A DNA stretch of 64,000 nt from DASPKM01 sp963817075 (lineage in GTDB: Bacteria > Bacteroidota > Bacteroidia > Chitinophagales > Chitinophagaceae). The notes below the pieces were generated by a model. It was not told where the DNA came from. It did not search any database and saw nothing but the letters and a program-made list of their open reading frames with translations. The translations under genes were made by a program, and so were the position numbers. The stretch is from contig CAWFMT010000003.1 in NCBI GenBank assembly GCA_963817075.1, positions 186,001 to 250,000 of the forward strand, given 5' to 3'. Shown piece by piece: positions 44,320 to 54,900 of this stretch (its first letter is position 1; each line of letters opens with the position of its first letter).

Positions 44320-47300
44320 ATGAGAAAATTGTTATTACTCTTATTATCATTTTTGTCTGTGACCATGGTCATCGCCCAGAACAGGACCATCTCAGGAACT
44401 GTTACAGATGAAAAGGGTAGCCCTCTGGTGGGGGTAACAATCAGTGTGAAAGGCACCAGTATCGCTACTCAATCAAAAGACGATGGAACCTTTTCACTAG
44501 CAGTTCCGAATACTGCCAAAACTTTAGTTTTTTCAACTGTTGGCTATGCAAACCGGGAGGTTACTCTCGGAACAAGCAATGTTTTAAACGCTACACTTAC
44601 TCAGCAAGCCAATGAAATGAAGGAGGTAGTAGTCACTGCCCTGGGAATTGTGAAGGATAAGCGTGCACTTGGGTATGCTACACAAACTCTGAAGAATGAC
44701 CAAATCGCAAATAAAGGTGAACCCAACCTTATCAATGCACTTCAGGGAAAAGTAGCGGGTGTAACAATCACCAGCGCGAGTGGTAGCCCAGGTTCATCAA
44801 GCAATATCAATATCCGTGGGATCACTTCATTTCTTGGAAGTAATCAACCACTCTTTATTGTTGATGGAATTCCCGTAAGTAATGATGTCGATAGAACAAC
44901 CGGTGGTCCCATTTCAACACTTGGAGACCAGCAGCCACCAAATAGGATACTTGATCTTAACCTCAATAATATCGAAAGTGTAAACATTTTGAAAGGCCCG
45001 GCGGCTGCAGCCTTGTATGGTTCGCGCGCTTCAGCCGGAGCAATTGTGATAACAACTAAGAAAGGTTCAAGCGCCAGAGGAAAAGTTGATATCACTTTGA
45101 ATTCATCTTATGGCTTTCAAAATCAAAATGGTTTACCTGAATTCCAAACTGAATATGGACAAGGACTCAATGGAGTCTTCAATTCAATCAGTGGTAATTC
45201 ATTTGGACCAAAGTTTGGAACAACGCCAACTCTTGTCAACGGTCTCATAAATGCAAATGGCACAACAAATCCTTATCAACTCTATGCTGATAATATCAAG
45301 GATTTCTTTGAAACTGGTCATGTATGGGATAACAACCTAAGTATAAATATGGGTGATGCATCCCAAAATGCAACCCTTTCACTGGGAAACTTTGACCAAA
45401 AGGGAATTCTTCCTGCTACCTCACTTAATCGTACAAGCGTAACATTTGGAGCGGGTGCGCAAATGAATAAAGTAAGAATCAGTGGAAGCGCTACATATAC
45501 AAGTACAGTTCAAAATGGAATTCTTGGAGGAAACAGTGCAGGAGGAGGAAGCGGATTTGCATATCTCGTGAATGTTCCAAGAAGTGTTGACCTTCGGTCA
45601 TTCAAAAACAATTACAAGAATCCTGATGGAACTCAAAATTGGCCATTGATCACTAATGGTATTGAGAATCCTTATTTCACGGCCTACGAAAATCCTGTCA
45701 AGAGTAATTTATCTCGCGTACTTGGAAACATTACGATGGGATATGACATAGCAAGCTGGCTAAATGTTAGTTACCGGTTTGGAGTAGATGCATATACAGA
45801 TAGGAGAAAGCAAATCTTTGCGGTGAATTCGAGAGTGGTTCCAAAGGGATTGGTTTTAGAAGATGTATTCTACCGTTCAGAATTGAATGGCGATCTTAAT
45901 ATCAACGCAAAGAAGAATGACATATTCATCGATGGTTTGAATGCGACCGTTCTTCTTGGTCACAATGTCAACCAACGAAAATTTCAAAATGTTAGCTCGA
46001 AAGGTGATGATCTCACCATCCCGGGTTATTATAACCTGAACAATGCAGCAACTTTTTCTAATGGAACTGGTGAAGTTTCTACCTTGAGAAGATTGCTCGG
46101 TTATTATGGTCAGATTTCTCTGGATTGGAACAATTATCTCTTTCTTGAATTAACTGGTAGAATGGATGAGAGTTCAACTCTTGCTCCAGGTAAAAACAGA
46201 TATTTCTATCCTTCTGTTGCTACCAGTTTTGTATTCACTGATGCCTTGAAGATAGAGTCTGATGCTATAAGCTATGGCAAAATCAGATTGAGTGCAGCAA
46301 AGGTTGGTAGAGACGCAGATCCTTATCTGCTGGAAAACACCTTTGCAGTTTCCAGCTTTGGAAATAATGTGGCTGGCCTTACATTTCCGGTAAGTAATAT
46401 TACTGGTTTCAGTGTAAGTGGTCGTATCGCAAATGAAGATATCAAACCAGAATTCACCACTTCGTATGAAGCAGGTTTGAATTTGGGTTTCTTTAAGAAT
46501 AGGTTAAGTATTGATGTTGCCTATTTTGACGAAGTAAGCAAGGACCAGATCATCAACGTTGCAGTACCAACTTCAACTGGTTTTACTACGAGAACGGCGA
46601 ATGTTGGTAAAATGACTAATAAAGGTGTTGAACTTATGATCAATGCCACACCTGTAAGTACTAGGAATTTCAAGTGGGATGTTACCGCCAACTATACAAG
46701 GATTCGCAATGAGGTGGTGGAAATATTTGAAGGAATTCAGAATTTCCCTATCGCATCCGGACAAAGTTTTGGAGGAGTTATTGCCTCTATTGCAGTTGGC
46801 CAGCCATATGGTGTGATCATTGGAAACAAATTGCCAAGAAGTCCAGACGGACAATACCTGATCAATCCTGCAACGGGATTGTTCCAACCTGGCGTTCCAA
46901 ATTCCGTGGTTGCTGATCCAAATCCGGATTATACAGCAGGAATAAACAATAATTTCCGGTTTAAGAATATTACTCTTGGATTCTTGTTTGATATGACTTA
47001 TGGTGGAGATCTCTATTCATTCACCATTCCAGCCATGCGTAGCGGCGGGTTATTAAAAGAAACTGCTGTGGACAGAGAGCTACCAATGATTCTTCCAGGG
47101 GTCATCCAAACAGCACCAGATAAATACATAGCAAACAATATTCAGATACCTGCTCAAACTTATTGGAGAGCTGGTGGATTGTCTTCTGAACTCAGCGTAT
47201 TCGACGCAACCGTAGTTAAGCTCAGGGAACTAACACTCTCGTTTGACCTGCCATCTACAATTCTGCAAAAGACTCCTTTGAGTGCTGTAAGACTGGGTGT

Positions 47301-47451
47301 GTTTGGTCGTAACCTCTGGTATTATGCTCCGAATTTCCCAATGGATCCGGAAGTAAATACTCAGGGAGCCGGGAATTTGAGAGGTCTTGATTTACAGGGA
47401 GCACCAAATGCCAGAACAATTGGTGCGAGTCTGAGAGTTTCATTTAAATAA
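44320..47451 (+). CDS. SusC/RagA-family TonB-dependent transporter, unit 3
   Basis: A 1,043-residue transporter. ATG 44320 is preferred over 44311 because the other SusC proteins here also begin MRK; the signal peptide ends near IAQ. Carboxypeptidase-like domain, then EVVVTALGIVKDKRALGYAT, a plug form typical of the SusC group paired with SusD-like_2 proteins, and LYGSRASAGAIVITTKKG. The barrel ends in a Lys (RVSFK) instead of the usual Phe, only one residue after it. Substrate unknown. Confidence 0.92.
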   Translation: MRKLLLLLLSFLSVTMVIAQNRTISGTVTDEKGSPLVGVTISVKGTSIATQSKDDGTFSLAVPNTAKTLVFSTVGYANREVTLGTSNVLNATLTQQANEMKEVVVTALGIVKDKRALGYATQTLKNDQIANKGEPNLINALQGKVAGVTITSASGSPGSSSNINIRGITSFLGSNQPLFIVDGIPVSNDVDRTTGGPISTLGDQQPPNRILDLNLNNIESVNILKGPAAAALYGSRASAGAIVITTKKGSSARGKVDITLNSSYGFQNQNGLPEFQTEYGQGLNGVFNSISGNSFGPKFGTTPTLVNGLINANGTTNPYQLYADNIKDFFETGHVWDNNLSINMGDASQNATLSLGNFDQKGILPATSLNRTSVTFGAGAQMNKVRISGSATYTSTVQNGILGGNSAGGGSGFAYLVNVPRSVDLRSFKNNYKNPDGTQNWPLITNGIENPYFTAYENPVKSNLSRVLGNITMGYDIASWLNVSYRFGVDAYTDRRKQIFAVNSRVVPKGLVLEDVFYRSELNGDLNINAKKNDIFIDGLNATVLLGHNVNQRKFQNVSSKGDDLTIPGYYNLNNAATFSNGTGEVSTLRRLLGYYGQISLDWNNYLFLELTGRMDESSTLAPGKNRYFYPSVATSFVFTDALKIESDAISYGKIRLSAAKVGRDADPYLLENTFAVSSFGNNVAGLTFPVSNITGFSVSGRIANEDIKPEFTTSYEAGLNLGFFKNRLSIDVAYFDEVSKDQIINVAVPTSTGFTTRTANVGKMTNKGVELMINATPVSTRNFKWDVTANYTRIRNEVVEIFEGIQNFPIASGQSFGGVIASIAVGQPYGVIIGNKLPRSPDGQYLINPATGLFQPGVPNSVVADPNPDYTAGINNNFRFKNITLGFLFDMTYGGDLYSFTIPAMRSGGLLKETAVDRELPMILPGVIQTAPDKYIANNIQIPAQTYWRAGGLSSELSVFDATVVKLRELTLSFDLPSTILQKTPLSAVRLGVFGRNLWYYAPNFPMDPEVNTQGAGNLRGLDLQGAPNARTIGASLRVSFK

Positions 47452-47469
47452 TTCAAAACAAAAGTTCAT

Positions 47470-48936
47470 ATGAAGAATAAATTGTTGAATATAATTCTGG
47501 TGAGTACGTGCTTAATGATTTTGAGCTGTAATAAGAAAGACTTTCTGGACGTAAACAAAACTCCCAATAATCCAACTGATGTTCCTCCTAAGGTTTTGTT
47601 GCCTGCAACCACCTATGGAGTAGCATTTACAGCTGGCAATGAATTGGGAAGAGTAGCCAGCCTGATTGTTCAGCATATCGCTGGTACAGCTAACCAGGCA
47701 ATTGGATTTGATATTTATAATCTTGATGGGTCATTCGATAATGCGTGGGACTTTGAAGTTTATTCAAATGCTGTGAGCGACTTACGGGCTCTTATTGCAA
47801 AAACCGAGGCGACCAGCCCGACCTATTCAGGAATTGCAAAAATTCAGTTAGCCTATGTTTTTTCCATTGCGACAGATCTTTGGGGCGATGTTCCTTATTC
47901 GCAAGCAGGGCTTGGACTACAGTTTCCAAATCCTCGATTCGACAAACAAGAGGATATCTATCAGGGAAATGCAGGATTAGGAATCCAAAGTTTGTTTGAT
48001 CTGGTAAAAAGTGGAGTTGCTGACCTTGATAAGCCAAGTGCACTTGTTCCAACTGCGGATGATGTGGTTTATGGAGGAAGTACTGCCAATTGGAAAAGAG
48101 CTGGTAATACACTGTTGCTGAAATTGGCCATGCAAATAAGCAATGCAAATGCGACCCTTAGTAAGAGCATAATAAGCGAAGTAATAACAGGAAATAATTT
48201 CATCAATACTAATGCCTTGGATTTTGAAGTGAAATTTGGAGCAAGTGTAGGAAATCAAAGCCCGTTATACAGCTTCAATAATGTCAACAGAACTACAGAC
48301 CAAATGCTCAGTACAAGATTTCTTACATTGTCGAGAAGTCTGAATGATACAGTGAGACTCGCGAAGCTTTTCACAAAGCCAAGTGGAGCATTTGTGGCAT
48401 ATGAAAATGGAGCTACTACTGTTGCACCAGCTTTTGCAACTCGTTCACGGTATAATGTTTTTGTAACTGGCGATCCCGGAAACGGCGTAACCTCTTTTAT
48501 GAGATTGATCACCAATTCCCAAAGGGCATTTATTCTAGCTGAAGCAGCACTCATATTGGGAACTGCTGGTGATGCAAATGCACTTTATCAGGAAGGGATT
48601 CGTGCTCATATGACCAAGACAGGAATGACCACAGCAGAGATCAATACTTATTTCGCAGATAATCCAGCTGTTGTTACTCTAACTGGGACTACCGAGGAAA
48701 AGCGCAGGCAGATCATCACTCAGAAATATATCTCCTTTGTTGGAAATGGAATTGAAGCATACAATGATTTCAGAAGAACAGGGTATCCTCCATTAGTGGT
48801 TGCTCTCAATTCTGCAGGTGATGATCCAACAGTAATCCCGAAGAGATTTCCGTACACGCCAAATGAACTGGCAAGAAATCCGGGTGCACCTAAGCCGCGA
48901 CCATTAATGAACGTGAAAGTATGGTGGGCTAAATAA
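47470..48936 (+). CDS. SusD-like lipoprotein, SusD-like_2 group, unit 3
   Basis: A 488-residue lipoprotein (lipobox ILSC, Cys20). FLDVNKTPNNPTDVPPKVLL, IATDLWGDVPYSQAG, and NWKRAGNTLLLKLAMQISN are features of the second SusD group, often labelled SusD-like_2. The C-terminus ends MNVKVWWAK. It follows its SusC by 18 bases and precedes a small accessory lipoprotein. Confidence 0.9.
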   Translation: MKNKLLNIILVSTCLMILSCNKKDFLDVNKTPNNPTDVPPKVLLPATTYGVAFTAGNELGRVASLIVQHIAGTANQAIGFDIYNLDGSFDNAWDFEVYSNAVSDLRALIAKTEATSPTYSGIAKIQLAYVFSIATDLWGDVPYSQAGLGLQFPNPRFDKQEDIYQGNAGLGIQSLFDLVKSGVADLDKPSALVPTADDVVYGGSTANWKRAGNTLLLKLAMQISNANATLSKSIISEVITGNNFINTNALDFEVKFGASVGNQSPLYSFNNVNRTTDQMLSTRFLTLSRSLNDTVRLAKLFTKPSGAFVAYENGATTVAPAFATRSRYNVFVTGDPGNGVTSFMRLITNSQRAFILAEAALILGTAGDANALYQEGIRAHMTKTGMTTAEINTYFADNPAVVTLTGTTEEKRRQIITQKYISFVGNGIEAYNDFRRTGYPPLVVALNSAGDDPTVIPKRFPYTPNELARNPGAPKPRPLMNVKVWWAK

Positions 48937-48979
48937 GTAAATGTTTAAATCGATCAAGCATTAATTCAAAACATCAAAT

Positions 48980-49477
48980 ATGAAATTCTTGAATAAAAGC
49001 ATTCTGTTTCTTTTCATGGTAGGTGCATTGGCCGCCTGTGAAAAGGATGGCTTCCTGCCGCTAAGCGATGTAAGACCGGCAGTGGCTTTGAACGTTTCAA
49101 ATGCCACAGAATACAGACCCGGACCAACAGTGGTTGTTTCAAGGGCCAGCCCATCATTTAGTATTATTCTTGAAATACCGGCAAGTTCCGGGAGAACCAT
49201 CAAGGAAATCACGAGAGTTATCGCAACTACAGGGTCCTCACAACCTCTGTACGGAACCACAGGTCTGTATAATACTGCTCCGATAGCAGGAAGTGGAACA
49301 AAGGCAACTTTCTCTACATCCCTAACTGAGTATACTACAAAAACAGCAACTGCAGTTCCTGCAAATAATCCGCCACTTAACAACATTGAGCTTACTAGGC
49401 AGTTTTACTTCCTGGTTACTCTCGATAATAATGAACAATTGGTATCGCAGCAAGTTCGTGTTTTAGTTGTCCCTTAA
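48980..49477 (+). CDS. small accessory lipoprotein of susCD unit 3
   Basis: A 165-residue lipoprotein (lipobox LAAC, Cys20). The mature part is Ser/Thr-rich and predicted beta-strand, without a domain I can name. It is the third gene of the unit and is followed directly by a terminator, so it is probably a surface accessory binding protein, as third genes after SusD often are. Function not known. Confidence 0.75.
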   Translation: MKFLNKSILFLFMVGALAACEKDGFLPLSDVRPAVALNVSNATEYRPGPTVVVSRASPSFSIILEIPASSGRTIKEITRVIATTGSSQPLYGTTGLYNTAPIAGSGTKATFSTSLTEYTTKTATAVPANNPPLNNIELTRQFYFLVTLDNNEQLVSQQVRVLVVP

Positions 49478-49506
49478 AAAGATGCGATTTTAAGGACAGT
49501 TCAGGG

Positions 49507-49529
49507 GCCTCCGTCAGGAGGCTTTTTTT
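49507..49529 (+). terminator. intrinsic terminator after susCD unit 3
   Basis: GCCTCC and GGAGGC pair around GTCA, followed by seven T. The rest of the gap to 49776 shows no gene; a TTGACA-like element at 49624 and TATGTTG near 49652 could form the promoter of the AraC gene. Confidence 0.85.
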
Positions 49530-49776
49530 ATGAGCCACATCTGTAACTACTATTCCAGATTGTGAGACAATGCCACGTTCGTGTAATTCGATAAAATTCG
49601 TGATTTAGTAAATTCAGCAGGAATTGACATAGTTACCATTATCCTTCTTATTATGTTGCAAAGAAGAAAGGCTTACCGCAGGTGTATATTCCTTTTAGGC
49701 CATGAAAAGTTTAAGATAATTTGGTAAAGAACAGATGATGGTGATCATTGTCCTTTCTCATAGCTAATTCGGTTGA

Positions 49777-50709
49777 ATGCTGAACTCAAATTATAAACTC
49801 ATAACCGAGAGAAACAAACTCTCTCTCAACAAACCTCAGGATACAGATATTATCTACTATTCAGAGCTGAATGAATGGTTTACCTCAAATGCTTTCAGAA
49901 GTTTCAGTATTAAATGTGTTATAGATCAGACTATCATTTATAAAGTTGGTGCAGTAGAACATGAAGTAAGAGCGAATAATTTTCTCTTATCTCTAAAACA
50001 ACCCTTTGTAAAAGCATATTTCAGCTCCAATAAAACTACAAAGAGTATTTGCATAGATATTTGCCCTTCCACTGTGGATGAGGTCTTTACAATACTTACT
50101 GATCAGAATGATCCTGACTTTGAGAATTATCTCTCCAACCATTACAGGCCGCCGGAATTTCTGGAGTATACATCTCATCTTGATCAGTCATTCGCGGGGA
50201 GGAAGTTGAAGAATCTGGTAGAAACAATCAGGCAGAATAAGGATGAAGTGAGTGTAAATAAGGAATGGTTTTTTGAGATGATGGAAATTATCATTCACCA
50301 GGAGTTTCGGACATACCAGGCATTAAACAGTATTAAATCCCTTAAGACCTCCACCCGGAAAGAAGTTTACAAAAGAGTGAAGACCGGAAGAGATTATATG
50401 GATGATAATTTCCTGAAAATTGAGAGCATAAAACAAGTAGCCATGGCATGCAGCATGTCGGAATATCATTTTTTCCGGTCATTCAAACAGGTTTACGAAA
50501 CATCACCGTACCAATATTTACTGCGAAAGAGATTATCGCTTGCAAGTGAATTATTTGCTCAACAGGAATTGAGTCTCACAAATATCGCTGCCTATTGCAG
50601 CTTCCCTGATCTATTTACCTTCAGCAAGGCTTTCAAAAAGCAATTCAAGATGGCTCCTTCAGTTTATAGAGAAAAGTTTGGGACTAAAATCGTGAGTCGT
50701 GAGTCGTGA
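49777..50709 (+). CDS. AraC-family transcriptional regulator
   Basis: A 310-residue regulator. The C-terminal 100 residues (about 205-305) carry two helix-turn-helix motifs: IKQVAMACSMSEYHFFRSFK and LTNIAAYCSFPDLFTFSKAF, then KMAPSVYREKFG. The N-terminal 190 residues are not a clear cupin. The last residues (VSRES) and the stop codon are encoded by a seven-base repeat array (50691-50760), so the original end of the gene has been overwritten or extended. Likely controls one of the adjacent susCD units. Confidence 0.88.
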   Translation: MLNSNYKLITERNKLSLNKPQDTDIIYYSELNEWFTSNAFRSFSIKCVIDQTIIYKVGAVEHEVRANNFLLSLKQPFVKAYFSSNKTTKSICIDICPSTVDEVFTILTDQNDPDFENYLSNHYRPPEFLEYTSHLDQSFAGRKLKNLVETIRQNKDEVSVNKEWFFEMMEIIIHQEFRTYQALNSIKSLKTSTRKEVYKRVKTGRDYMDDNFLKIESIKQVAMACSMSEYHFFRSFKQVYETSPYQYLLRKRLSLASELFAQQELSLTNIAAYCSFPDLFTFSKAFKKQFKMAPSVYREKFGTKIVSRES

Positions 50710-50760
50710 GTCGTGAGTCGTGAGTCGTGAGTCGTGAATCGTGAATCGTGAATCGTGAGT
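50691..50760 (+). repeat. ten-copy heptad array, CGTGAGT
   Basis: Ten uninterrupted seven-base units: six CGTGAGT, three CGTGAAT, one CGTGAGT. The first units are read as codons of the AraC gene and supply its TGA. Three copies in inverse orientation are at 51616-51636, beyond the unknown - strand gene. Confidence 0.95.
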
Positions 50761-50769
50761 GAAGGATTT

Positions 50770-50925
50770 CTCGCAAAGCTACAAAGGAGCAAAGATGCCA
50801 AAATATTTTTCTCTGCGATACCTTGCGCTCTAATGTTCTCTGCGGTGAAAAAATGTATAAGAGAATTTCACGCAAAGAAGCAAAGTGAGCAAAGACGCAA
50901 AGCCTTCGCTAAAATTTGTGTAATT
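50770..50925. repeat. mixed CGCAAAG / CTCTGCG word array
   Basis: CGCAAAG words (50772, 50871, 50896) and their reverse-type words CTCTGCG (50811), CCTTGCGC (50821) and CTCTGCGGTGAAA (50838) alternate in both orientations and can fold on themselves. It fills the gap between the CGTGAGT array and the next gene. Confidence 0.65.
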
Positions 50926-50934
50926 CGCGTAATG

Positions 50935-51489
50935 TCAAATACTGCAGTTCATTCTTTCAGCAAGATAGGCTTCAATATCAGGAATAGATTTTTGAAGAAC
51001 CTGTTTCACCCAGGCATCCTTTTCAAATGATATTAATTGCAGATCCCAAATGCAGGTGGAGTGTACGTTATCAGGCAAATCCGAAAATGAGAAGTCATCA
51101 TTGAGTGTAGTCACAAAGTCATGATGTCTTAGAAGATTATTGTCCTGCCACCAGTTAATGGAAATTGAATTTTCCATCTGCCCTTCGTGCAGGACGATAA
51201 AGCCAAATCCATAAATATTTTCCGAGACCCTTGGTAATGATTTACCTGCAAGATCTTTTGCCTTCTCCAGTAAATGCATATCAGGATTCTGATGTCGATA
51301 GTTAATACTATAAACCTTTAAAGTCCATGCGCCAATTGAATGCAATTCAACAAATTGAATTCTTCTTTTTGTTGGTTGCTGAAGATTAATAAGCTGAAAT
51401 TTATATAAGGAGGAAGTTGTTAGTTGCGGGTTCATTGATAAGTTTTCATTCTTGATCCACATCTTCAAGGTACGCTTTTGAAAAACCAT
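50935..51489 (-). CDS. unknown protein, 184 residues
   Basis: I do not recognise this family. The product is soluble and rich in aromatic residues (FGFIVLHEGQMENSISINWW, VHSTCIWDLQLISFEKDAW), without signal peptide, membrane segment or clear motif. A shorter start at MNPQLTTSSLYKF (18 residues in) is possible. It is the only gene between heptad arrays placed in opposite orientation (50691-50760 and 51568-51637). Confidence 0.65.
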   Translation of the reverse strand: MVFQKRTLKMWIKNENLSMNPQLTTSSLYKFQLINLQQPTKRRIQFVELHSIGAWTLKVYSINYRHQNPDMHLLEKAKDLAGKSLPRVSENIYGFGFIVLHEGQMENSISINWWQDNNLLRHHDFVTTLNDDFSFSDLPDNVHSTCIWDLQLISFEKDAWVKQVLQKSIPDIEAYLAERMNCSI

Positions 51490-51567
51490 CTGCTTGTCAA
51501 ATGCTGCGCTATTTATAGCATACTGCGCGATCTTCCATCATTAGAGGTATTTCCTGTCATTTCAGAC

Positions 51568-51637
51568 GGAAGTAGTAATCAGAAGTTATAGAAGTTAGAG
51601 AAGAAAAAAGATTATACTCACGACTCACGACCCACGA
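51568..51637 (-). repeat. heptad array with inverted CGTGAGT copies
   Basis: Seven-base steps read GGAAGTA, GTAATCA, GAAGTTA, TAGAAGT, TAGAGAA, GAAAAAA, GATTATA, CTCACGA, CTCACGA, CCCACGA. The final units are the reverse complement of the array at 50691. A further pair, CTGACTA and CTGATTA, is at 51696-51709. The gap 51490-51901 holds these arrays and no gene. Confidence 0.75.
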
Positions 51638-51901
51638 TTCAAAAAGTCATCCCCACTCTTTGAGATTTATTGCCATTCTTTACCTTCTTTAACTCCTGAC
51701 TACTGATTACTTTATCCAATTGCGACTTGTCAATTACAAAAAAGAATCAAATTCAGGAAAGCTATGGCATACTCCGGTTTGTATTCTTCACGATTCAGTC
51801 AATAAACGCATATCCTATTGCGTCAGATTAAGAAGTTGCATTGTCATAAAGATCGCGATAGCCCTGATTGTCGCATAACTGAAAAAAACAAAACATTCTG
51901 T

Positions 51902-54900
51902 ATGAGAAAGGAATTCTCTTTTCTTTTCATGCTGCTTTTTGCAGCCTCGACTGCTTTTTCCCAAAGCAGAACGATCTCCGGAAAAGTTACTGACAGCAAA
52001 GACGGATCACCACTTGTTGGCGTCAGTGTCGCTGTAAAAGGTGGTACGGGTGGCGTTCAAAGTGATGCCTCGGGTAACTTCTCCATTACTGTTCCAGCCG
52101 ATGCCAGGACACTGGTATTTTCCTATGTAGGATTTGGGCAGGAGGAAGTAGCCATTCGTAACAACACCACTATTAATCTGGCACTCACTTCTGATGAGCA
52201 GCGGCTGCAGGAAGTTGTGGTAGTTGGTTACGGAACTCAAAGGAAAAAGTCTGTGACTGCAGCAATCACGAAAGTGGATGTTAGCGAAATCAATAATCTG
52301 GTCACAGCCAGTTTTGACAAACAACTTGCAGGAAGAGCCGCAGGTGTTCAGGTAACAGTTCCCAGCGGATTGACAAACCAGGAACCGAGAATTCGTATTC
52401 GCGGGGTGAATTCAATCAGCCAGGGGAGGGATCCATTGATTGTAATTGATGGTGTTCCAGCTGTAAGTGGAAGTCTGCTTCAACAAAATCCTGCATTTGG
52501 AAACACCAATGGTGTTGCAAATGGTACTAGCTCAACTCCAGTTTCAGGAACAAGTGGTAACTCTGGTATTTCTTCTGTTGCAAATACTAATGCCTTGTCT
52601 GATATCAATCCAAGTGATATCGAATCAATCGAAGTATTGAAAGATGGAGCTGCGACAGCCATTTATGGATCGAGAGCTGCAAATGGTGTAATACTTATCA
52701 CAACCAAAAAAGGAAAGCAGGGCAAATTCAATGTCAACTACAATATGTATGTTGGAACATTCCGTCCTGCAAAAAAATACAAACTTCTAAATGCACAACA
52801 GTTTGTAACCATCGCAAATGAAAAATATGCGAATGCTGCCCAGCCAGCGCAGGCGTTTATGAACGCCCAGAATACCAATACTGATTGGCAGGATGTGATC
52901 TTTTCAAAAAGCCCACTTGTACAAAGCCATTCAGTAAGCATGGATGGTGCTAATGCAACAACGAATTATTATCTCTCCTTCAACTATTTGGCACAGGATG
53001 GAGTAATCAAAACAAATAATAGCAAACGTTATGGTTTGCGCACTAACCTGAGTCACAAAGTAAATAAATGGGTAAGGCTTGGAAATACACTTTCAGTTTC
53101 CAGGGTTGATGACAATGACCAGAATAATGGAGGTAATGCCCTTGGTAGTGCAATGACCGCAGCCTTGAGAGGTCTTCCAAATGTTAGGGTATATGATACG
53201 GCAAACAAGAAGTTCAGCGGATTTAATGTTACACCAGATGGCGCAGCGCTTGGACAAGATGCCAATCTCCGCGCTATTGATGATAACTATGTGAACATAG
53301 CCTATACGCTCGCGAAGAACAAGCAACAATCAGAAAAATACCGTGTAATTGAGAATGCGTATATCGAAGTAACTCCTATTACGGATCTTACAATCAGAAG
53401 CCAGGGTTCAGTAGATTATCAGAGTTCAAATGATTTCCTTTCGTACGATCCTCTTCATGGTGATGGCCGTGGTTCTACAGGACGTGTGGATAATATTAGC
53501 TTAAGACGCCATCGTTTTGTATGGCAGAACTACGCTAACTATAATAAATCGTTTGGCAATCATAATTTATTCTTAACTGCTGGAACAGAATTACAGCGCG
53601 ACAATGAAAAATATTCTTATGGTCGTGGCCAGAATTTTTCTGATCCATTCTTCATTGGTGACAATTTGATCAGTGGGTCCTATACAACCTTCACTTCAGG
53701 TGGGGGAATTTTCAAGACAGGTTTTGTTTCTTATTTCGGAAGAGTGAATTATGATTTCAGCAATAAATACTTTTTGCAACTTTCTTACAGACGTGATGGG
53801 CAATCATCACTGGCAGAAGATGTGCGCTTTGGTAATTTCCCCGGAGCTTCAATTGGATGGAGAGTGTCTGAAGAGGGCTTCTGGCGGAATTCTGGACTTT
53901 CAAATGTAGTTGACGAGTTGAAACTCCGCGGTTCTTATGCTGTGGTAGGTAACACACTTGGTGGATTCCCATACCTCAGTACTTATGGACCTGCACCCTA
54001 TGGCGGTCTTAATGGTATAGCAATTGACGGCGTTGGTAATCCATCGCTACAGTGGGAAACCAATAAGAAGTTTGATGCAGGATTTGACCTGAGCATGTTC
54101 AAAAGAAGGCTCAGCATCACTTTTGATTGGTATCAGAACAGAAATGATGACCTCGTATTGAATGCTCCATTACCAGTGTCCTTTGGTATTCCAAATAATT
54201 CTATCGCCAGGAATATTGGAGATATGAAGAACTGGGGTCTTGAGTTTTCAGTAGACGCAACAATTCTTCAGAAAAAAGATTTCATGTGGTCAGTGAATTT
54301 CAACTTCACTTCTTCCAAGAATGAGGTGCTTTCACTTGTGAACAACCAGGACGTTGTTCTCCAGGGACCAAACAATGGAACATTCAACGTATTAAGGGTT
54401 GGTCAGCCAATTAATGCTCTTTATGGATTTATTTACGCGGGTGTGAATAGCGGAAATGGTAATCCTTTATACCAAAAGGCAGATGGTACACTCATTCAGT
54501 CAAACATTGCAGGTAATGGGTATAACGTAAGCAATGGAAAAAATGACCCAGCTCTTGGAGCAGCTGCTACTCTTGATGGAGCAACTGACCGTGTTGTTTT
54601 AGGAAATGTTCTTCCTACTTACTTCGGAGGATTTACAAATACCTTGGCATACAAAGGATTTAATCTGGATGTATTCTTCCGCTATTCTGGCGGCAACGTG
54701 ATCTACAATCTAACCAGACAGGAAACTCTTCTTACTCAGGGCTTCCAGAATAATGGAGTAGAAGTATTAAGAAGATGGCAAAAAGCTGGTGACATCACAG
54801 ATGTTCCAAAGGTTTGGATAGGAAAGAACAACCAGGTTAATAACCAGTCAGTGGCAATTTCAAGATTTGTTGAGAAGGGTGATTATGTAAGGCTGCAAAA

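Noticed and set aside
50691..50760. Tandem array that might be taken for CRISPR
   Set aside because: Units are seven bases with no spacers and no cas genes nearby.
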